64,000 bases of DNA. It comes from Humulus lupulus. Taxonomy: Eukaryota; Streptophyta; Magnoliopsida; Rosales; Cannabaceae. The stretch is from the NCBI RefSeq assembly GCF_963169125.1, contig NC_084800.1, positions 55,412,866 through 55,476,865 of the forward strand, given 5' to 3'. Position 1 is the stretch's first letter; each line of letters starts with the position of its first letter. A model generated the notes under the pieces. That model was not told where the DNA came from and searched no databases. It saw only the letters and a list, made by a program, of their open reading frames with translations. A program made the translations under genes and the position numbers. Positions 55,751 to 64,000 of the stretch are shown here, piece by piece.

Positions 55751-58576
55751 TCAAATCAACTATATAACTTAATAAAACAACCAAATTAATCTCCTAAATA
55801 AGTGTCAACTTTATAACTTAGTAAAACAACCAAATTAACCTACTAAATAATCGAATCTATTATGTGTATTCTTTTCAACTAAATCAAATATGATTTATTG
55901 TTGTTTTTTTTTGTTATTTGTCTCTTAGTTTGACTTGGTTGATTAAGTTGCTTTTGTTATGTGTGTTTGGTTGTTTAGATTGATTTTGTGTCAAAGCAAA
56001 CCAAAGCGACGAACACATAATCAAACTGTATTTTTTTTATTTTTTTAAAATCTTATTTAAAAAAAAAAAACTGAATAAATAGAAAAACATCATAAAAAAA
56101 AATATATTTATGAATAATTTTGTTTTTTCTTATATTTTACTTTCACCATTTTTCTTTCTAAACAAACAATTTTTTTTTTCTTTCGTCCCTCTTTTTTTTT
56201 CTCTACCAAAAATAGTCTGGAATTATTGTTGTAATGTAGAGTTATGTCTTTCGAAGGATCCATTTCTAATAGTTTTAATAGATTGGGAGAGTGATATAAA
56301 ATTTTCTTTATTTATTTTAAATAGAAATTTTTTCTTTAATACACATTTTTTTTGTTTTTTTTTTAACTTTTTTATAATTTTTATTTTATTTTCAAAAATA
56401 CACACTCAAGTTTTCAAAAATATGATTTTCACAATTTCATAATTACGAAAATACGGTTTTTAGGTAAAACAACTAAAAAAAATTTGAAAACAACTATGGA
56501 CCAACAGAAAAAAAAAACACTAAAAATTAACAAAAATAATATATATCATAACAACTAAACAACAACAAAAAAAAACCTAAAAATAACGTAAAAATAACTA
56601 AAAAAAAAAGACAAAACTGTAAAAATATAAAAAATTTCTTAAAAATGTAAACGGAAAAGAAAAAAATATTTGACCGAAAAAATGTAATTTTTTTTAATAA
56701 AAATTAGTATATTATGTAAAAAATTCTTTTAAATATCTGAGTTGAAATTATTTTCTTCAGCATGGTACTTCTACTGGTATATGTATGACTTTTGTGGTCC
56801 AATACTATTCCGAACTTTTGGACTATTGGTTTGAGAATGGATCTTGTGCCCATGGCTTTAAATGGCTAATAATTTTGGGCTTAGCCCAATCTTGGCCGCT
56901 ACAAACACACTTCTCTTCATATTAGATGTATTAAAACCCGAAAAGAAGAAGGAAGATATGTCCTTTTCAGATCACGTGGGGGGTTTTTGAGTTTTGGTAA
57001 TGGAGTCCAATCATTTATTTGGAGGCCTAACCTATGAGCTTCAAGAATTTTCTTGGGTGGGTCATCATACTTTAAGACAATACCACAATCACATTCTCCA
57101 CATAATCACATCGTGTTCACACCTAATATCCTTGTAATAATATATAATTTAAATTGTAACAAATTAATCATCCTATTATCAATGCATTAATCTGAATTTT
57201 CAAACCTTTACAGGCTGCCATTATTTTTCTTGCTTTTCTTTTCTTAGAAGAAAATCCTTCGCAATCACTTTTTCTTCGCCGCATAGCGTAGACTTTAGTC
57301 AAAACCGAGATCACATTACCCAACTAATCACAGCTATCTCTCTTCTTATTTCAAAACCCAAAATTGTTTAATCAACCATAAGACCATCTTGTGACATTAT
57401 TATATTTTAGTGTAATAGTTTTTTTAATCTAAATATAATATTAAAGGGTCTAAGTAACATATGTTAGTTTTGACAAAATAATACTAAATTTAAGTATTCA
57501 ATAGTGATGTATATTTTACAATAATTTTTTTTGAATGATTATAAGTCTTTAGTTATTATTGAAATTAATAATTATTTGACTATAACCATTGTAAATAACT
57601 TGGTAAGTTTACATTAGTCATTGAAAATTTTCTACTATCTAAAAAAAATACTAAATTTTGCAAATATTACCACATGTAAGTACTATGATGCTCAACACTA
57701 TTTAATACGTATCATTTATTTTATTTTAAATTAAATTACATCAATCACATATACAAAATGAAGTGGTATTAGACACTATTAATATCCAATAATAATTCTC
57801 AAATTTTATGTAATACAAATTATTATAATTTTAATAAATACTTATTAAAATTGATTAATCAAATTTATTTTTATTTAATTAAAGCTTTTTTTTTTGACAA
57901 AATTAAAGTTTAATTCTAATCAAATTTATTACATATTATCGACACGTATGTTAAGGATGTCGTAATAAATGACAATCATAGTGCCTTTGTCTTCCCAAAA
58001 TTCTACAGAGAGTCCATATTGGCGGCCAACTGTGTGTAGTACGGCCTTTTATACAATTTCGATGCAGAATTTTTTAATAAACAAATAAACTTTCCCCATA
58101 AACTTTACCAATCCAAAACAAAACCAATGGGAACCAAATGACAATGAAACTTGAGATGGGACAAATGGTTGTTTTCGCCTATAGACGGCGTTCGGCACTT
58201 TTGTGAGATATATATTTTATATAAAAATAAATTAAACACCAGAGCCCCTTTTTATTATTTATTTATTTACCTAGATAAGAATTCACTAGCCAACATCAAT
58301 AAATATACAAAAAATAAATAAATAATAGTGACTCACAGCTGTATGATTAATTATATAAAAACCTTGATTTTGACTTGCAAGACTCGAGCTTCGCTATGTT
58401 TGGATTCTTTTAAAAATATTTTACATTTTTTTTCAAATAATTATATAACATACTAAACATTTGGTATTTAACTACTTATGTCATTGTCTTTCTTTCTTTA
58501 TCCTTTTCCTCTATTTCGTTCATTTTGACCATTCTGTATTGAAAAGCTTTATTATCTTCAAATTCTCAATTTAAAA
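55751..58576. other. AT-rich spacer without a recognisable gene
   Basis: A 0.38-kb segment (56335-56720) is an inverted relative of 16830-17165. The rest shows homopolymer runs and no coding or element signals that I could support. Confidence 0.45.
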
Positions 58577-59234
58577 ACTAGTCCAACCATAAAACCCATT
58601 TTAGTATTAAATCAATGCCAAAATAATGAAATTTTAGCACCTTTTTTATTTTTTATTCCAATTACAACAACCAAATTTACATAAAAAAATATATTCCATA
58701 TTATTATATTATTTTATCTTATAAATAAAATAATATGCACATATATATATCTATGTATACAATATTAATATAAAAACGAAAAAACAAAAAATTATGCCGC
58801 TGTTGGATTGTGATATAGTGAGAATTTGTCACCATTTTGCAGTTTTACCGTCCTATTAGACTTCACCTTAGGCCATCTCCAACCCATTACCCCATTATGG
58901 TGTTGCACCAACACCAAAATTAAAGAATCTTAACACCATATTTTTTTTCCATTCCAATCACAACACCAAAAATTACACCAAAAAATATATTATTTATTAT
59001 TATATTATTTTTTAATAAAAATAGAATATTCTTTTTATTATTTTATCATTTATTTATTTAATTAATCAATTAAGTAAAAATGTCATTATTAATTACATGA
59101 AACTTATTTCATAAATATTAAAACTTGAAAATTATAATAACACATTACATTTTCCTATTTAAATATTACACTACTAAAATAAAATATATTCAATTAACCC
59201 TAAAACATAACACACTCTTGAAATATTAATTAAA

Positions 59235-60560
59235 TTAAACTAATTTTCCGATACTATATTCGTCCCACAAGTGTTCAATTAATGCATTTCGAAGTGCAAT
59301 GTGAGCATCCTTATCTTTGATTTTTCTATGTCGAGCTAGAAATTCTTGAAATCGAGCATCGTCATTACCCACCATCTCAACTTCTGGATCTGGCACTTCG
59401 AACCGTTCTTCAATGGGTGCATTAAAGTCACGTTCATCTTCTATTATCATATTATGCATAATAATACATGAAGTCATTATATCATGTAATATCCTCTTAT
59501 TCCATAGACGCGATGGTCCTGCCACAATGGCAAATCTTGATTGTAATACTCCAAACGCACGTTCTACATCTTTTCTACATGCTTCTTGTTTTCGAGCAAA
59601 AAATTGTTTCTTCGGGTCACGTGGCTCACGAATGGTTTGAACGATAGTAGACCATTTTGGATATATACCGTCAGCTAAATAATAACCCATATTATACTCT
59701 TTCCCTTTAATGACATAATTAGCGGGTGGAGAAACACCCCCAGCAAGATCAGCAAAAAGATGGGACGCCTCCAACACGTTAATATCATTGTTAGATCCAG
59801 GTAGACCAAAATATGCATGCCATATCCAAAGATCATAGTCAGCTACAGCTTCAAGAATAATAGTCGGAGATCCACTACGACCAGCGTATTGTCCTCCCCA
59901 AGCCGTAGGACAATTTTTCCATTTCCAATGCATACAATCTAAACTACCCAACATTCCTGGAAAACCTCGACTTTCACCAATGTGTAGTAGCCTTGCAACA
60001 TCATCAGCGTTAGGTGATCGGAGATAGCGGGCTCCAAAGACCTCGACAACAGCACGACAAAATCGTTTCAAACTTTCCAAAGCAGTAGATTCTCCTATTT
60101 TGATGTACTCGTCGGTAGCATCTGCCGGTACACCATATGCCAACATTCGAAATACGGTTGTTACTTTTTGTAGACCCGATAACCCAAGCTTACCGAGTCC
60201 ATCTCTTCGTTGGACGAAGTAATTGTCATGCCTTTGTACAACATCATAAATATGAAGGAATAAAGCACGACCCATTCGGAATCTTCGGCGAAACATCGAG
60301 GCAGAAAATCGAGGGTTCTCTGCAAAATAGTCGTTGAAGAGATTGCAATCAGCATTTTCTCGGTCACGGTTGACTACTATATGACCAGGAATTGAGCCCC
60401 TGTGTGACCCTTCGTTATTTTGATGTTGAGCGATGCAAAAATTGTTGTTAGCAGTAATTTGACATACCACTTGTTTTTCTAGATCATCATAATAATCATC
60501 ATCATCTGAAGAAGAAGAAGACGATGCCAAATAAGATGAACTACCATAATGAGAATTCAT
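59235..60560 (-). CDS. PIF/Harbinger transposase (DDE_Tnp_4, HARBI1-like)
   Basis: A single exon of 441 residues from the ATG at 60560. An upstream in-frame ATG at 60620 would add 20 residues, but the second fits the family's usual start (MNSHYGSSSYLASS, then a run of Ser and Asp). A helix-turn-helix-like segment (RFRMGRALFLHIYDVV) precedes the catalytic domain. Catalytic residues visible: Asp in MLGSLDCMHWKW, Asp in GSNNDINVLE, Glu in RKDVERAFGVLQ. Conserved surroundings include YYLADGIYPKW and IIMHNMIIEDER. It should cut and join element ends in the nucleus together with the ORF1 protein. It is complete, with no frameshift or stop. Confidence 0.93.
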   Translation of the reverse strand: MNSHYGSSSYLASSSSSSDDDDYYDDLEKQVVCQITANNNFCIAQHQNNEGSHRGSIPGHIVVNRDRENADCNLFNDYFAENPRFSASMFRRRFRMGRALFLHIYDVVQRHDNYFVQRRDGLGKLGLSGLQKVTTVFRMLAYGVPADATDEYIKIGESTALESLKRFCRAVVEVFGARYLRSPNADDVARLLHIGESRGFPGMLGSLDCMHWKWKNCPTAWGGQYAGRSGSPTIILEAVADYDLWIWHAYFGLPGSNNDINVLEASHLFADLAGGVSPPANYVIKGKEYNMGYYLADGIYPKWSTIVQTIREPRDPKKQFFARKQEACRKDVERAFGVLQSRFAIVAGPSRLWNKRILHDIMTSCIIMHNMIIEDERDFNAPIEERFEVPDPEVEMVGNDDARFQEFLARHRKIKDKDAHIALRNALIEHLWDEYSIGKLV

Positions 60561-60629
60561 CTTTAGTCGTATGTGTAGTTGGTCTACATTAAGCCAATGT
60601 TTTATAGTGTAGATATTCACTATCTTCAG

Positions 60630-61310
60630 ATTTCAAATTATTTTGTCTTAAGAAAAGATACTCATAACATTGTATTGTCACATCGTATTTTGTCTTCAGA
60701 TTTCAAATTATTTTGTCTTAAGAAAAGATACCCGTAGCATTGTATTGTCACATCATATTTTGTCTTCAGATTTCAAATTATTTTGTCTTAAGAAAAGATA
60801 CCCGTAGCATTGTATTGTCACATCATATTTTGTCTTCAGATTTCAAATTATTTTGTCTTAAGAAAAGATACCCGTAGCATTGTATTGTCACATCATATTT
60901 TGTCTTCAGAAAAGATACCCGTAGCATTGTATTGTCACATCGTATTTTGTCTTCAGATTTCAAATTATTTTGTCTTAAGAAAAGATACCCGTAGCATTGT
61001 ATTGTCACATCATATTTTGTCTTCAGAAAAGATACCCGTAGCATTGTATTGTCACATCATATTTTGTCTTCAGAAAAGATACTCGTAGCATTGTATTGTC
61101 ACATCGTATTTTGTCTTCAGATTTCAAATTATTTTGTCTTAAGAAAAGATACCCGTAGCATTGTATTGTCACATCATATTTTGTCTTAAGAAAAGATACC
61201 CGTAGCATTGTATTGTCACATCATATTTTGTCTTCAGAAAAGATACCCGTAGCATTGTATTGTCACATCGTATTTTGTCTTCAGATTTCAAATTATTTTG
61301 TCTTAAGAAA
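60630..61310. repeat. Tandem array (11 units of 70 or 47 bp) between the two PIF genes
   Basis: The long unit contains TATTTTGTCTTCAG, ATTTCAAAT, TATTTTGTCTTAAG and then AAAAGATACCCGTAGCATTG. Short units lack 23 bp, as expected from recombination between the two TATTTTGTCTT copies. CATTGTATTGTCACATC occurs 11 times. The array fills the space from the transposase start to just before ORF1, where both promoters must lie. Confidence 0.92.
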
Positions 61311-61333
61311 TCTACCTTCAACATCCCTATATA

Positions 61334-62501
61334 ATGACATATTTTTCACATAAGATGACCACACCTCTTCAACATAGTTCTAAACCAACTTCTTTCTCTT
61401 TCAAAATGACTTCAATTCGAACTTCTTCATACTCAATTGAAGAAGATGTGCACTTGTGTCATGTGTATCTTGACATTTCTCAAAATCCAATCATAGGAAT
61501 TAACCAATCCAGAGATCAGATGTGGGCAAGAGTTGAATTAGCATATCACTCTGGGCAGTTTAGTAGTCAACCTCGACCGAGAAGATCTTTGCAAACTCGA
61601 ATGACGACCATTCTTGCGGCAATTTCAAAATTGAGGGGATGCGTCAACCAAATTGAAAATAAAAATCCAAGTGGTGCTTCTCAAGAAGATATTGTGAGTA
61701 TATATTGTTATAGTTTATTTTTAGTTAGTAACTTATTTTTAATTTTATTGACAATATTTATTTATTATTCAATAGTTAAATCAAGCGAAGATGCTATTAG
61801 CACAAGATCCAAAGTACATAAGAGGGTTCAAATTTGCTCATGTGTGGTCTATTCTTAAAGATTGTGAGAAATTTACAAATGACAACACCAATTCACCAGC
61901 TAGATTCCAACAACAACGTCGTAGTTTCAATTCCCCCCAATCTTGTTCTTCTGGCTTCGAATCACCGACATCAGCACCCACCGGTATGAGTTCATTTGAT
62001 CTTAATATGAATGAGGAGGAAGTTCCTATTAATTTATCTAAAAGACCTATCGGTGTGAAAAAAGCAAAAGGAAAACAAAAAAGTGATGAACAATTTAAGA
62101 AATTAATGGAACAAAGTCAAAAACTTGTTAACGTTATAGAAAAGGGTAACTTTGAAAGAAATGAACTTCTGAGACAAAAGGTTGATGTGGCTAGAATGAG
62201 AGAAGAGAATAAAATTTTATTTATGGATATGAATTCTATATCCGATCCAGAGTTTCGCCAATTTATTCAAAGCGAAAGGAGAAAAATTTATAGATCAAGA
62301 GCACAAACATCCGAACATGGAGAACAAGGAGAAGGATCTCAATATCAGGGATCTCAATATCGAGCATCTCAGTTCCAAAGATCTCAATATGAAGAAGAAC
62401 ACAGAGAAGGAGCTGAAGATGAACATCAACGATCTCAAAATCCTTCACAAGATTATAGTCAATATTATGACTATCTTGGCGGAACTGGGAATAATTTTTA
62501 A
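61334..62501 (+). CDS. PIF/Harbinger ORF1 (Myb/SANT-like accessory protein)
   Basis: Two exons, 61334-61693 and 61776-62501, with intron GTGAGT...TCAATAG. The frames join as QEDI-LNQAKMLLAQDP, giving 361 residues. A later ATG at 61406 is an alternative start. The N-terminal half is a Myb/SANT-like domain (SYSIEEDVHLCHVYLDIS, DQMWARVELAYH, FKFAHVWSILKDCEKF). Next come a Ser-rich linker, a KRPIGVKKAKGKQK basic patch and a helical region (RQKVDVARMREENKILFMDM). The C-terminus is rich in SQYQGSQY-type repeats. In this superfamily ORF1 binds element ends and brings transposase into the nucleus. The closest match by motif is plant glutathione-transferase-annotated 'T3'/no-apical-meristem-associated ORF1 proteins. 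Intact and divergent from the transposase. Confidence 0.88.
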
Positions 62502-63034
62502 AATTATTAGAAGTATGTCTTAGTTTGTCTTGTGTTCTATATATATATATTTATATTGTTTTCCATTTTATGTTTGGTGTATTTGATTTTAATATTAGAA
62601 TGTAAGTTTGAAATATTTTAATTATCTTTTGTATATTTAATCAATTTCAATGTTAATTTTATTTTCTTATAGTGTAGAGTAAGAATTTTCACACAAATTA
62701 AAATAAATTATATAAAAAATTAATTATGAAATATTTGAAATTTTATTTAAAAAATTAAATTATATGTGTATTTATAATTTAAAAAACCCAACATAAAATA
62801 TAAACCCAAATAATACTCACATGTTTATATATATAAATATATATATATGATATAAATATGTTTATTTTAATAAAAAAAATATATATATATACCGTGTGAA
62901 CAGTGCACGGCATATATGCCGTGTCACTGTTCATCAACTGGTAAATGCATATACATTTGGAGTTGGGTTGGAGAGAGATTTGTGCTCTCCACGGCATATA
63001 TTGCCGTAATGGAGTGGGATTGGAGATGGCCTTA

Positions 63035-63580
63035 GGCCAACTCCAATCCGACGGGACTACGGCAATATATGCCGTGGAGAGCACAAATTCATCTCCAACC
63101 CAACTCCAAAATTATCAGCATTTACCCGTTGATGAACAGTGCCACGGCATAAATGCCGTGCACTGTTCACACGGCAATTTTTTTTTATTAAGATAAATAT
63201 ATTTATATCTTATATATATATATTTATATATATAAACATATGAGTATTATTTTTGTTTATATTTTATGGTGGGTTTTTTAAATTATAAATACACATATAA
63301 TTTAATTTTTTAAATAAAATTTCAAATATTTCATAATTAATTTTTTATATAATTTATTTTAATTTGTGTGAAAATTCTTACTCTACACTATAAGAAAATA
63401 AAATTAACATTGAAATTGATTAAATATACAAAAAATAATTAAAATAATATAATAATAAATAATATATTTTTTGGTGTAGTTTTTGATGTTGTGATTGGAA
63501 TGGAAAAAAAATATAGTGTTAAGATTCTTTAATTTTGGTGTTAGTGCAACACCATAATGAAGTAATAGGTTGGAGATACC
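63035..63580 (-). mobile_element. MITE: internal-deletion derivative of the adjacent PIF element, inverted
   Basis: Read on the minus strand it starts GGTATCTCCAACCTATTACT and follows the left end of the full element for ~145 bp (to the equivalent of about 59015). It then jumps to the equivalent of about 62617 and follows the right end for ~400 bp to GGCCAACTCC at 63035. Both coding regions are deleted. It abuts the full element across one TTA (63032-63034); TGA follows its other end. Confidence 0.88.
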
Positions 63581-64000
63581 TGAGGCCAAATCTATGGACT
63601 GCAAAAAGCTACAATGTACCAATTTTACATCATATGTCATACTAACTGAAATATAGTTCATCCTTCATTTTGATGATGAGCTACGGTGTCCATATTTAGT
63701 AGGACAGTGTAACAAAGCTAATTTTTTTTTTACTTTTGACTTTTAATATTAATAGTTTTTAAAATATATATAATAATGGTTTTGATTTATTGAAATAATA
63801 TAATAATATTGTAAATATTAATTTGTATAATTTTTGGTGTTGTGATTGTAATGAAAAAAATAATACTAAAATTCCACCATTTTAGTGTTGAAACAACACC
63901 AAAATGAATTTTATCCTTGGACTTGACCTAATATAAGGCAATTCTCTTGATTTTTCTTAGTATTTTCTATTTTATTTTAAAATTTTCTCTTTGCTAAAGA

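Larger units (their letters stand above)
58871..63031. mobile_element. PIF/Harbinger DNA transposon with two intact genes
   Basis: Terminal inverted repeats GGCCATCTCCAACCC (58871) and, inverted, GGCCATCTCCAATCCC (63031) are flanked by TTA on both sides (58868-58870 and 63032-63034), the PIF target preference. It carries the DDE transposase on - (59235-60560) and the Myb-like ORF1 on + (61334-62501, one intron), divergently transcribed from a tandem-repeat region. Both reading frames are uninterrupted, so the copy could be autonomous; that is inference. Confidence 0.92.
58577..63920. mobile_element. Old PIF-like MITE split by the inner PIF/Harbinger insertion
   Basis: The left part (58577-58867) begins AGTCCAACCATAAAACCCAT; the right part (63584-63920) ends inverted as GTCCAAGGATAAAATTCATT. 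Both carry the same subterminal motifs in inverted orientation (TTCCAATTACAACAACCAAA vs TTACAATCACAACACCAAAA). The two halves would form a ~630-bp MITE. Its ends resemble, but are distinct from, those of the inner element. Confidence 0.6.

Noticed and set aside
60630..61310. A CRISPR-like repeat array
   Set aside because: The units are contiguous with no unique spacers, the DNA is plant nuclear, and the array lies inside a PIF transposon.

Overview
This window looks like intergenic, transposon-dense nuclear DNA from a dicot plant. The evidence is AT-rich spacers, GT-AG introns, TATA boxes, a plant-type RAD7-like gene with introns, and plant-specific element families: Tat and Tekay/Del Ty3-gypsy, Cassandra-type LTRs carrying a 5S rRNA-like core, a MULE carrying a DUF1985/Ulp1 gene, CACTA and PIF/Harbinger. 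The element mix would fit a rosid such as a member of Cannabaceae, but that is inference and not proven by the sequence.

Layout. 18-7395: one MULE with ~120 bp terminal inverted repeats and an 8-bp target duplication. It holds a decayed transposase (+) and a convergent, decayed DUF1985/Ulp1-protease gene (-). 8074-12628 (-): the only ordinary host gene I can support, a six-exon RAD7/Rhp7-like leucine-rich-repeat protein of 934 residues. 13513-16400: 3' end of a minus-strand Tekay/Del element. 18812-19432: solo LTR. 20078-26620: a second, badly decayed MULE, interrupted by a Cassandra LTR fragment, a Del LTR and the 5' end of another Del element. 26618-28569: a Tat fragment (LTR plus start of gag, minus). 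28570-32854: AT-rich repeats with an inserted Cassandra LTR (29566-29936).

32855-50135: a complete Tat-lineage LTR retrotransposon (797-bp LTRs, TSD CTTAT) with gag, protease, RT, two RNase H domains and integrase. Behind integrase is an antisense gene with its own TATA box and introns. Its pol is split by a Del solo LTR (TSD CAGGA), which is itself split by a second Del solo LTR in the opposite orientation (TSD AATGT). 51083-52545: solo LTR (TSD CTAAG) packed with palindromes. 53590-54667: non-autonomous CACTA element. 55093-55750: Tat-like solo LTR.

58577-63920: an old PIF-like MITE hosting an apparently intact two-gene PIF/Harbinger element (58871-63031), followed directly, across a shared TTA, by an inverted 0.55-kb deletion derivative of that same element. 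The PIF element is the only mobile element here whose genes both read through intact. Its transposase and Myb-like ORF1 are divergently transcribed from either side of an 11-unit tandem array.

The strongest candidates for a second look are the antisense transcription unit of the Tat element, the PIF element with its adjoining MITE daughter, the palindrome cluster in the 51-52 kb solo LTR, and the mirrored intronic minisatellites of the first MULE.
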